A DNA stretch of 64,000 nucleotides, taken from contig JANVAS020000203.1 in the NCBI GenBank assembly GCA_027563935.2, forward strand, positions 7,688,001 through 7,752,000, read 5' to 3'. The stretch comes from Costus lasius. Its lineage: Eukaryota > Streptophyta > Magnoliopsida > Zingiberales > Costaceae. Below are positions 30,980 to 40,448 of the stretch, one piece after another (position 1 is the first letter of the stretch; each line of letters opens with the position of its first letter). The position numbers and the translations under genes are program-made. The notes under the pieces were generated by a model, which had not been told where the DNA came from, searched no databases, and was given only the letters and a program-made list of their open reading frames with translations.

Positions 30980-33900
30980 ATGAGCTTCAATGTGCGATCC
31001 CTACTGGAAAGGGAGAAGTTTGCTGGGCCGAACTTCTCTGACTGGTTTGGACACCTTAAGATCGTTCTTAAGGCAGAGAGGAAACTGTATGTCCTCGAGA
31101 CGGCGATACCGCCGCAGCCCGCTGCGAACGCCGCAAGGGCGGTTCGAGAAGCCTTTGATAAGCATGTCAATGATAGCATTGATGTCGCTTGCCTGATGCT
31201 AGCGTCTATGACGCCACCGCTGCAGCGTCAGCATGAGGATATGTCCGCTATAGAAATTATAGCGAACCTCAAGATGCTGTATGCTGCACAGGCGAGGACT
31301 GAACGCTATAATCTGACGAAGCTCTTCTTTCAGAGCAAACTGGCTGAGGGGAGCCCAGTGGGAGCTCACGTGCTCAAGATGATTGGGCACAAGGAGGCTC
31401 TGGAGAAACTGGGGCATACCATCAACCAGGAGCTTGCTGTGGATATTATTCTGCAGTCTCTCCCGCCTTCTTTCGATGCGTTCATCATTAACTTTAATAT
31501 GAACAAAATCGATTGTACGCCGGCAGAGCTGCTGAATATGCTCTTGACCACTGAGGAAACTCTGAAGGGTAAGCCTTCAACCTCTGTCTTGATGGTTCCT
31601 TCCAGGAACAAGAAGAAGGGGAAGAAGGTCAAGGCCCTTGTCAAGAATTACAGCAAGGCCCTGAAACAGAAGGTGAAGCGGTCGAAGGATAACAGGTGTT
31701 TCCACTGTGGCCAGCTGGGTCACTGGAAAAAGGACTGTAAAGCGCTCCAAGGAGATAAGAGGGGAAGCATCGCTTCTGGCTCAGGTATATATGTGACTGA
31801 GGTCATGTTATCTTCTTCTTCTATATCATGGGTGTTGGACACTGCATGTGGAGTTCACATTTGTTCAAATGTGCAGGAACTCAAGAGAAGAAGGCAGGTG
31901 GGACAGCATGAAGTAGACCTACGTGTTGGAAACGGGGCACGGGTTGCTGCTGTTGCTGTAGGGGACTATTTCATTACTTTACCATCTGGCATTGTATTAG
32001 AATTAAACAATTGTTATTTTGTACCAAGTATTACCAAGAATATTATCTCTATTCCTGCTCTTGTCAGGAAAGGATTTGCCTTTGAATGCAAGATTTCAAA
32101 GTGTGTTTTATCTTATGATAATATTGTGTATGCAACTGGTTCGATTAACAATGGGTTATTCATGTTGGACATGGAATATTCTATACAAAACATTGATAAT
32201 AAGAAAGCCAAGTATGCTGATGACAGCACCTTGCTATGGCATAGTCGTTTAGGCCATATAAACGAGAAGCGCATTAAGCGGTTGCATGATCATGGACTGC
32301 TGGGATCATTCTCCTATGGGGAGATTGATACATGCAAAGCTTGTCTGATGGGTAAAATGACGAAGTCACCTTTTTCAAACAAAGGTCAAAGGACTTCAGG
32401 TTTACTGGACCTTATACACAGTGATGTGTGTGGGCCTTTTAGTAAACATGCCAGAGGTGGCTATCAGTACTTCATTACCTTTACTGATGATTTCAGTAGG
32501 TATGGGTATGTCTATCTGATGAGACATAAAAGTGAATCTTTTGACAAGTTCAAAGAGTTCAAAAATGAAGTACAAAATCAACTAGGCCGAAATATCAAAG
32601 CACTTCGTTCTGATCGAGGTGGTGAATACCTGAGTCATGCATTTACTGACTATCTGAAAGAGTGTGGGATTATCTCACAGCTCACTCCGCCAGGAACACC
32701 GCAATGGAATGGTGTGTCCGAGAGGAGAAATAGAACGTTACTTGATATGGTTCGTTCTATGATGAGTCAAGCTACTCTTCCATATTCCTTTTGGGGTTTT
32801 GCACTGGAAACAGCTGCAAAGGTACTAAACCGAGTGCCATCCAAGGCAGTTTCAAAGACGCCATATGAACTATGGTATGGGAAACAGCCTAGCTTGACAT
32901 TTATCAGGATCTGGGGTTGCGAGGCTTATGTCAAAAAGCTCGCCTCTGGGAAACTAGAGAGCAGATCTGATAAATGCATCTTTGTCGGTTACCCTAAGGA
33001 GACTAAGGGTTATTATTTCTACGATCCCAAGGAGAACAAGGTATTTGTTGCTCGGACGGCCATATTTCTTGAGAAGGAATTTCTTCTGCAAGAGGCCAGT
33101 GGGAGAGAAATAAAGCTGGATGAGAATCCAGAGGAAGGACAAAGTAGTCAAGCACAGTTGGATGAGCCTGAGCCGGTAGATCAGGTTATTGAACAACCTG
33201 AGGCTCAGATATCACGGGAACCGCGAAGATCGGGAAGGATCCGTCAACAGCCTGAGCGCTATGACGGAGTCTACATCATTGATAATGATGAACCCCTCAC
33301 TTATGCGGATGCGGTCAGTGGACCAGAGTCAGCTAGATGGCTTGAAGCTATGCGAGCCGAGATGGACTCCATGTCAGATAATCAAGTCTGGGATTTGATT
33401 GATCCGCCTCCGGGAGTAATCCCTATAGGCTGTAAATGGATCTTCAAGAAGAAGATTGACATGGATGGTAACGTGGTTACCTATAAAGGCAGGCTAGTTG
33501 CGAAAGGTTTCAAACAAATCTACGGGATAGATTATGATGAAACTTTCTCACCTGTAGCCATGTTTAAGTCTATTCGGATTCTTTTCGCGATAGCAGCATA
33601 TTACGATTATGAGATCTGGCAGATGGATGTGAAAACAGCTTTCCTCAATGGAAATCTGGATGAGGATGTGTATATGACACAACCGGAAGGTTTCACTAAT
33701 CCAGCAGATCGTCATAAGATATGCAAGTTAAAGAAGTCCATTTATGGACTTAAACAAGCATCTAGGAGCTGGAATATTCGTTTTGATGAATCAATCTCTG
33801 AGTTTGGTTTCATCAAGAACGAGGATGACCCGTGTGTATATAAGAGGTTTAGTGGGAGCGTGATTACATTCCTAATCCTCTACGTCGATGATATCTTGAT

Positions 33901-34864
33901 CATTGGAAACGACATTCCTGAACTGCATGCTGTTAAGGCATGGTTAGGAAAATGTTTCCAGATGAAAGATTTAGGAGAAGCAGCCTATGTATTAGGTGTG
34001 AAGATCTACAGGGATAGATCTAAGAGGCTTCTCGGGCTGTGCCAGAGTACTTACATCGATAAGGTCCTGGAGAGATTCCATTTAGAGAATTCTAAACGTG
34101 GATATCTTCCAGTCAGACATGGTCTGAATCTTTCAAAGAGTCAGTGTCCACAAACACAGACTGAGAAAGATGAAATGGACAATACGCCTTATGCTTCGGC
34201 TATTGGGTCCATTATGTATGCGATGTTGTGTACTCGCCCAGACGTCGCTTACGGGTTAAGCGTGACCAGTCGATTCCAAAGTAATCCAGGTTTGGCGCAC
34301 TGGATTGCGGTCAAGAACATTTTAAAATATCTGCGGAGGACCAAAGATATGTTCTTGATATATGGTGGTCAGGAAGAACTCAGTATAGAGGGATATACTG
34401 ACGCTTCGTTCCAGTCGGACCAGGATGATTTCCGATCGCAATCAGGCTATGTTTTTAGCTTGAATGGTGGAGCAGTGGTGTGGAAAAGTTTCAAACAGTC
34501 AACTGTTGCTGATTCCACAACAGAAGCCGAGTATGTTGCAGCCTCGGAAGCATCCAAGGAGGCAGTGTGGATTCGTAAGTTCGTGAGAGAACTTGGTGTC
34601 GTTCCTTCGAGTGCAGATCCTTTGGTTATCTTCTGTGATAACACTGGAGCCATCGCACAAGCAAAGGAACCGCGGTCGCACCAGAAGTCCAAGCACATAC
34701 AGAGACGGTTTCACTTGATCCGGGAGATCATTGATCGTGGCGAGATCAAAATATGCAAGGTTCATACAGATGACAATCTGGCAGACCCGCTTACCAAGCC
34801 TCTGGCGCAGCAGAAGCATGAGAAGCACTGTAATAATATGGGTTTGAGATTTCTCAACCATTAG
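30980..34864 (+). CDS. Copia gag-pol polyprotein (copia B)
   Basis: The full 1294-codon frame begins in the fourth tandem unit and continues into normal gag-pol. The zinc knuckle CFHCGQLGHWKKDC is near residues 239-252 and the protease LDTACG near 286. Integrase has HSRLGH...CKAC near 421-455 and D/D/E near 480, 544 and 580. RT has YVDD near 968, MKDLGEA is intact, and RNase H has TDAS near 1139. It differs from D at scattered residues, for example FSNKGQ for FPHKGQ in the integrase zinc region linker. It ends 20 bp before the 3' LTR. Catalytic residues look intact. The upstream gag copies and Gypsy C in the leader make present expression from the B promoter unlikely. Confidence 0.95.
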   Translation: MSFNVRSLLEREKFAGPNFSDWFGHLKIVLKAERKLYVLETAIPPQPAANAARAVREAFDKHVNDSIDVACLMLASMTPPLQRQHEDMSAIEIIANLKMLYAAQARTERYNLTKLFFQSKLAEGSPVGAHVLKMIGHKEALEKLGHTINQELAVDIILQSLPPSFDAFIINFNMNKIDCTPAELLNMLLTTEETLKGKPSTSVLMVPSRNKKKGKKVKALVKNYSKALKQKVKRSKDNRCFHCGQLGHWKKDCKALQGDKRGSIASGSGIYVTEVMLSSSSISWVLDTACGVHICSNVQELKRRRQVGQHEVDLRVGNGARVAAVAVGDYFITLPSGIVLELNNCYFVPSITKNIISIPALVRKGFAFECKISKCVLSYDNIVYATGSINNGLFMLDMEYSIQNIDNKKAKYADDSTLLWHSRLGHINEKRIKRLHDHGLLGSFSYGEIDTCKACLMGKMTKSPFSNKGQRTSGLLDLIHSDVCGPFSKHARGGYQYFITFTDDFSRYGYVYLMRHKSESFDKFKEFKNEVQNQLGRNIKALRSDRGGEYLSHAFTDYLKECGIISQLTPPGTPQWNGVSERRNRTLLDMVRSMMSQATLPYSFWGFALETAAKVLNRVPSKAVSKTPYELWYGKQPSLTFIRIWGCEAYVKKLASGKLESRSDKCIFVGYPKETKGYYFYDPKENKVFVARTAIFLEKEFLLQEASGREIKLDENPEEGQSSQAQLDEPEPVDQVIEQPEAQISREPRRSGRIRQQPERYDGVYIIDNDEPLTYADAVSGPESARWLEAMRAEMDSMSDNQVWDLIDPPPGVIPIGCKWIFKKKIDMDGNVVTYKGRLVAKGFKQIYGIDYDETFSPVAMFKSIRILFAIAAYYDYEIWQMDVKTAFLNGNLDEDVYMTQPEGFTNPADRHKICKLKKSIYGLKQASRSWNIRFDESISEFGFIKNEDDPCVYKRFSGSVITFLILYVDDILIIGNDIPELHAVKAWLGKCFQMKDLGEAAYVLGVKIYRDRSKRLLGLCQSTYIDKVLERFHLENSKRGYLPVRHGLNLSKSQCPQTQTEKDEMDNTPYASAIGSIMYAMLCTRPDVAYGLSVTSRFQSNPGLAHWIAVKNILKYLRRTKDMFLIYGGQEELSIEGYTDASFQSDQDDFRSQSGYVFSLNGGAVVWKSFKQSTVADSTTEAEYVAASEASKEAVWIRKFVRELGVVPSSADPLVIFCDNTGAIAQAKEPRSHQKSKHIQRRFHLIREIIDRGEIKICKVHTDDNLADPLTKPLAQQKHEKHCNNMGLRFLNH

Positions 34865-34873
34865 ATTAAGTGC

Positions 34874-34884
34874 AAGTGGGAGAT
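34874..34884 (+). other. Polypurine tract of copia B
   Basis: AAGTGGGAGAT directly precedes the 3' LTR start TGTTGGGG. Confidence 0.85.
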
Positions 34885-36576
34885 TGTTGGGGTATGCCCT
34901 TAAGGCTAATGTTTGAGGCCTTTGGGATTGTATAAGTATCATGTAATAAACTTTTTGAGTTTATAAAGGCATGGTTGTTATTCAGGTTGTTACCTTGTCT
35001 GCTGTAATAAGTGTACTTCTGAATAATGTCTCAAAGCTGTTCAGCTAGGCTGACAGGCTCTATGTCCTTAGTCGAGATATCTTGGTGATCATGAGACAGC
35101 CTTGATATGATTGAGACTAATAGGAGTGCTAATCTTATAGGATGCTTCGAGCATGGAATAAGATGTAGACTCATGGGTACATTGGATGTACTGGACAGAC
35201 CCTACTCGGATATTCCATTGCTTGTCACAATGTGAATGATCCTTGTAAGCACTAAGTGGCACATGTCCTTTGACTTGAGATCACTTGTGTTTCTAAATGA
35301 TGATTGTCATTGTTTTGAGGTAGTTCAATATCATTTGAAACATAATGATTATAGACTATCTTGGATGGTGAGCTTGAGTCAGGTTAGGGCACTTGTGATA
35401 GATAAAGGATTGCCGTCTCCTTGTTTAAGGAGTGTGATGTTCTGAAGGGCCCCCCTATATGAGATGATTGAGGAAGTGTATGGCCATACCCAGATGACTA
35501 TGTTCATCTGATCTAATCATGCTCATCGTATTGGAGTTGCAGGCTTGACATGCTTGTCCAATAAGAACATCCAGTGGCAAAGGAATCATGTATGCCAAGT
35601 GAGTTGATTCACACTTATGCTATGGTTTGGGTGGAGTCTTGGAAGACTCTTTCCTTTATATCGGGAGACAGTGATGTGTTGCTAGATACCCCTCACTGAT
35701 CGTGATAACGTAAGTTATCGTTACCGACATTTGAAGGAAACCCTTAGGGTCGCACAATATGATGATGTGGCTTACTTGAGTCAGATCGTGTGGACTGAAT
35801 TCTTTGGGTTCAGTTTAAAGGGGTTTTAATCTCTGATTGTAAGTGAGATCTGGTCTGATCATGTTTGATTGATTAGGGCTTGAGATCGGTAAGCTTCGAT
35901 CGAGAGAGATGATGCCAGATCGGAGAGATCAGGGGCATCAGGAGATGAATGGTTAGATCATGAGCCTTGGGGTTCAATTTGGTCTAGACCTATTGGCTTG
36001 AGCTTTTTCGGTTTGGTTTATTGAACCGAATTGATTGGAACGTTTTAGATTGAACCGGTTCACAATTGTGAACGCATGGTTCAATGCTAAAATGCGTTTG
36101 GGTTGAGTTGAGCGCATGGACTTGATGAGCTTCCATTTATGGAATGTCATCAAGGGCCGGTTTCATTTTTCAATGCCAAAACGCATATGCGTTTGCTCCT
36201 TTCTCCTCAACGCATTCTTGGACTTTCGTGGGAGTGTGGTGTGGACGACGAGAAGGAGTGTGGTGCAAGAGAAGCTCTCGGCCAAGCTTGATCTCTCTTC
36301 ATCCCTTTCCATTCGAATAGATTCCTTGGGTGACTTGCTAGCACAAGCGACACCAAGGAGTGAGCCAACTTCTTCTTGTGTGTGGCACACTTTGGAGGAG
36401 ACCTAACTTGATCTCTTCTTCCAAGCCGAATTCCAAGTCCATGGCATTGGTATGATTTCTAGCTTCAAGTTGATCATATGTTTTCATATCCGATCTTGAT
36501 TTGAAACCCTTTTTCCGCAAAGCTTGTTAGAATTGCAAGTTTAGGGTTTCTCCCCCTTAAAGTTAGGGGTCTTTCA
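34885..36576 (+). repeat. Copia B 3' LTR
   Basis: This 1692-bp LTR has the same length as 7628-9319 and no differences were noticed. It ends GGGGTCTTTCA and is followed by the GCCAT target duplication (36577-36581). Confidence 0.94.
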
Positions 36577-37461
36577 GCCATATCATCAAATTGTGCGACC
36601 CTAAGGGTTTCCTCTATATGTCGGTAACGATAACTCACGTTATCACGATCAGTGAGGGGTATCTAGCAACACATCACTGTCTCCCGATAGAAAGGAAAGA
36701 GTCTTCCAAGACTTCACCCAAACCACAGCACAAGTGTGACTCTAACTCACAAGGCATACATATTTCCTTTGCCACTGGATATTCTTATTGGACAAGCGTG
36801 TCAAGCTTGTAGCTCCAATATGATAAGCATGATTAGATCAGATGAACACAGTCACCTGGGTATGGCCATACACTTTCTCAATCATCTCATCCAGGGGGCC
36901 CCTGTAGAACATCACACTCCTTAAACAAGGAGATGGCAATCCTATGTCTATCACTAGTGCCCTAACCTGATTCAAGCTCACCATCCAAGATAGTCTATAA
37001 TCATTGTCTTTCAAATGATATTGAACTACCTCAAAACAATGACAATCATCATTTAGAAACACAAGTGATCTCAAGTCAGAGGAAATGTGCCACTTGTTGC
37101 AATCAAGGAATATTCACATCGTGACAAACAATTGAATATCCTAGTAGGGTCTGTCCAGTACATCCAATGTACCCATGAGTCTACACCTTATTCCATGCTC
37201 GAAGCATCCTATAAGATTAGAACACATATTAGTCTCAATCATATCAAGGCTGTCTCATGTTCACCAAGATATCTCGACTAAGGACATAAAGCTTGTCAGC
37301 CTAGCTGAACAGCTTTGAGACATTATTCAGAAGTACACTTATTACAGCAGACAAGGTAACAAACTGAATAACAACCATGCCTTTATAAACAGAAGAGTTT
37401 ATTACATGATACTGTTACAATCCCAAGGCCTCAAACATTAGCCTAAGGGCATACCCCAACA
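36577..37461 (-). repeat. Copia A 5' LTR, second piece
   Basis: It starts with the GCCAT duplication and continues the LTR broken at 7627. It ends CCCCAACA at 37461, the outer border of copia A. It matches 187-1066 with equal length. Beyond 37461 the sequence is unrelated flanking DNA. Confidence 0.93.
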
Positions 37462-37649
37462 AACGCGTGGATACTTGTACAGGGTGAGCACTTGAGCGCC
37501 TTCAACATGACTTCAACAACTTGACAATCCAAAGCGGTACATCTCTAACACATCCTTGTATTTTCTCTCTCGCATGGATCCTTGGGAAAGGAATGTATTT
37601 CAGGTATAATGCTTCTTTCGCTGCGTCCTGGGACAACAAAAATTTTAAA
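37462..37649. other. Unassigned flank of copia A
   Basis: About 190 bp lie between the outer end of copia A and the Gypsy remnant. Minus-strand translation does not give the reverse transcriptase expected after the protease, so the older element is deleted or rearranged here. No feature was recognised. Confidence 0.5.
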
Positions 37650-38660
37650 TTACACCCGGCATTCCCCAACATTAACCCTTTCATGAAAATCCACATGCGG
37701 TTTGTGATCCTCCTCCACAAGTATCCTATGCATACAAAAAGAGGGGATAATTCCTTTTAAGTCATCAATAGAATACCCAATTACCTTTCTATGAATTCTC
37801 AATTCCCTTAGAAGTAAATCTGTTTCTCTTGCATCAAGTTGTGCATCAACAATAATAGGATAAGTAGAATTGGGCTCAAGAAATTCATATCGAATATTAT
37901 TTGGCAGAGATTTTAATTGAACTTTTGGAGACTTCTCCACCTGACATTCTGAAATAGAATCTAATAAATCATATTTTTTAGAATTAGAAGGTTCATCAAA
38001 GAAGTTGTGAAGATCACTTACAACATCATCTATAGAATTAACACTACAGCAAGACCCAACATATGATGGTTTATTCAAAGATTCTGCTAAATCAAACTCA
38101 ATAATGTTTTCACCAATATTTAGAGTGAGTTTACCATTCTTTACATCAATTATTGCACCTACTACAGCTAAGAACAGTCTATCATGAATGATGGGAGTTT
38201 TAGAATCCTCCTCCATCTCTAATACCACAAAGTCTACTAGAATAAAATACTTACCTACTTGAATTAGAACATCCTCTAAAATTCCAACAGGATACTTAAC
38301 CAAGTGATCAGCAAGCTGAAGCGAAATAGAAGTCAATTTTGGCTCTCCCATGTCAAGTTTCCTACAAACACATAAAGGTATTAAACTCACACTAGCCCTA
38401 AGATCACATAAGGCTCGGTCAAAAGCCATATCTGCAATTAAGCAATGTATAGAGAAGGTACCTAGATCCTTTAATTTGGGTGGCAATTTGTTTTGAATAA
38501 TGGCACTACATTACTTAGTCAATGCCACATTGTTGTTGTCCTCTATTTTACTTTTATTAGACAGAATTTCTTTCAGAAATTTTTCATAAATGGGCCTTTG
38601 AGACAAAGCATCAGTAAATAGAATATTTATATAAAGTTTTTTCAAAACATCAAGAAATTT
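37650..38660 (-). pseudogene. Athila/Tat-like Gypsy protease and pre-RT remnant
   Basis: The minus-strand frame at 37650-38486 holds a retropepsin-like region in which the active-site DLGAS motif reads DLRAS, preceded by PPKLKDLGTFSI. Downstream comes GYSIDDLKGIIPSFCMHRILVE, the segment that normally leads into reverse transcriptase in this Gypsy group. Upstream sequence to about 38660 still resembles the linker before the protease but needs a stop to be read through (around 38505-38515). RT, RNase H and integrase are missing. This is an old dead copy; lineage is inferred from motif style. Confidence 0.75.
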
Positions 38661-38940
38661 TCCAAAATGTTTATCTAAGGCTCATCGCATCCCTGTGAAG
38701 GCTCATCACACCCGTGAGGTGGCGAACTAGAGTAGGATTGCGCATGGGCTGGTGGTGTCTCTAAGGCTGGCTCACTACTAGGTTAATTGTCAAGCTCCTC
38801 CTCGTCATCGTTCTCAAGTCTACCCCTTGGTTCATCTAGTTATTTTCCACTCCGGTTAGTTATGGCATTACAATGCTCTCTAGGATTCAGTTCAGGTTTA
38901 GCAGGTAGTTTTCCTAGGGCTCTATAAGATGTGCTAGCTT
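38661..38940 (-). other. Degenerate gag-protease spacer
   Basis: This lies between the two recognisable parts of the Gypsy remnant. It includes CATCACACCCGTGAGG-like words similar to the repeats at 43525-43870. No open frame of note. Confidence 0.4.
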
Positions 38941-40353
38941 GCTACGCTATTTGGGTCTCTAGAATCCAATTGTGTGCAGACAAAGATTCTACTTTAGAAT
39001 TAAGCAAATTAATAGTGTCCCCTTGCTGTCTAATAGCCTCTCCTTGCTGTCTAATAGCATCCCCTTGTTGTTTAATCACCCCTCTAGGATCTTCGAATTC
39101 CTTACTTTGAATTGACATGAATTTTTCAAGCATGGATTCTAAACTAGATATTTGGGGTTGATTTTGATTTGGTTGCCTTGGTTGATACCCTCTGTTCTTT
39201 ACCTGTCCCACTGTATTGTTATTATTTTTCCAAGACAAATTTGGATGATTTCTCCATCTAGGGTTATATGTACTAGAGTAGGGGTCATTATTTCTTCCTT
39301 GATTGTAACCCTCTATAGCATTCACTTGTTCAACACCCTATTCAGCAATGACCTTGTATTCTTCAGAATAATGACCTTGATTACCACAGATATCACAAAT
39401 AACAGATGATGAAACCATAGCAATTTGCATATGAAAAGAATCCAATTTATTAGTCAAGGAATCTACCTTCTCTGCTAAGGTACACCATGCATCATTTTCA
39501 TTCTTACCATGTGGAGGACGATATAGTACTCCTCTTTCTGTGATCCACTGGTTATGGTTCAGAGACATCTCCTCAATCAAGGTCTATGCATCATCAATGA
39601 TCTTATTCATAAAAGCTCCACCTGTAGTAGCTTCAATAGTGAGACAAGTATTATAAAGAAGACCATTAAAAAAAGTATGAATCAAAACCTATTTTTCTAA
39701 GCCACGGTGAGAACACTTTCACTGCAATTCATGAAAGTGCTCCCATGCTTCGCTCAACAACTCGCCATCCCTTGGTGTAAAGTTGGTAATTTGGTTTCTC
39801 AACTGGATTGTTTTACTTAGTGAGAAATAATTAGAATCGAAAGCATTTGAATCTTGATCCTGTGTGGTGAACATTCCAGTTGGTTGGGATTGTAGTCATG
39901 CGCGTGCTCTGTCCCTGAGAGAAAAGGGAAACAATCTCAGTTTTAAAGCATCATTAGATGCACCATTAATCTTAATGGTGTCACAATATTCAAGAAAGAG
40001 AGAGAGATGTTGATTAGTATCCTCAAGTGGTGATCCTCAAAACTTATTCTACTGTATCATAGATAGCAAGACCGGTTTTATTTCAAATTATTAGCCTCTA
40101 TCGCCGGCCTGGCTATACTAGAGTGTATCCCCTATAGATTTGGGGTTGCATAATCCCTAAGCGACCTTCTTTCTTCCTTGGTTGGTTCTTTCTCCTTTTT
40201 CTCTTCACACTTGAGTTTCCTGCAGAATATAAATGTTTTTTCAATTTCAGGATCTAATTGAATTAGCGGTTTTGACCTAAGGGTTCTGCACATAAACAAG
40301 TAGAAGAATCGTATGAACTCAGAATTTATGAAAACAATAGAAAGAATTCCCAA
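38941..40353 (-). pseudogene. Athila/Tat-like gag remnant
   Basis: Several minus-strand frames, broken by stops and shifts, form one decayed gag. At 40132-40353 there is an N-terminal segment with LDPEIEKTF and RSLRDYATPNL. Around 39720-39780 a stretch matches the typical Gag core near GELLSEAWEHF. At 39338-39580 the zinc-knuckle region CDICGNQGHYSEEY has lost its last Cys. At 38942-39325 there is the YSSTYNPRWRNHPNLSW region, followed by a short repeat (IRQQGDA, IRQQGEA, IRQQGDT) near 39000-39075. Family-level similarity is recognised by eye; the exact lineage is not established. Confidence 0.72.
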
Positions 40354-40448
40354 CTAAAAAATCAAAGCCTTGTGAAAATTTTCACCAGGGCATGATGAAA
40401 AACATAGGAAATCGAAAAGTATTAGAATGCATATTTCTTAACACCAAC

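Larger units (their letters stand above)
28281..31592 (+). repeat. 828-bp tandem repeat, four copies (leader end plus gag 5' third)
   Basis: Units start at 28281, 29109, 29937 and 30765, exactly 828 bp apart, each with TGCATCTTATCTCGCC. Each spans the last about 215 bp of leader and the first about 613 bp of gag. Only two differences were noticed: AAAGAA for ATAGAA near 29593 in unit 2, and one T for C near 30867 in unit 4. At each internal junction gag ...TCTTGATG joins leader ...TGCATC, sharing only TG, so the first duplication arose by illegitimate joining or template switching. A, D and E have a single copy. Confidence 0.97.
7628..36576 (+). mobile_element. Copia B, Ty1/Copia element with tandem gag array, split by Gypsy C
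   Basis: A complete plus-strand copia sits inside the 5' LTR of copia A. It has two 1692-bp LTRs, a primer-binding site, a long leader, a polypurine tract and a full gag-pol frame. Gypsy C interrupts the leader at 9917-27215. Without the insert B measures about 11.6 kb. That is longer than sister D (9265 bp) mainly because an 828-bp leader-gag segment is present four times. LTR partners have equal length and appear identical, which indicates a recent insertion. Confidence 0.95.

Noticed and set aside
37502..37760. Frames next to copia A that might continue the Gypsy pol
   Set aside because: The translations do not contain reverse transcriptase motifs and overlap on opposite strands.
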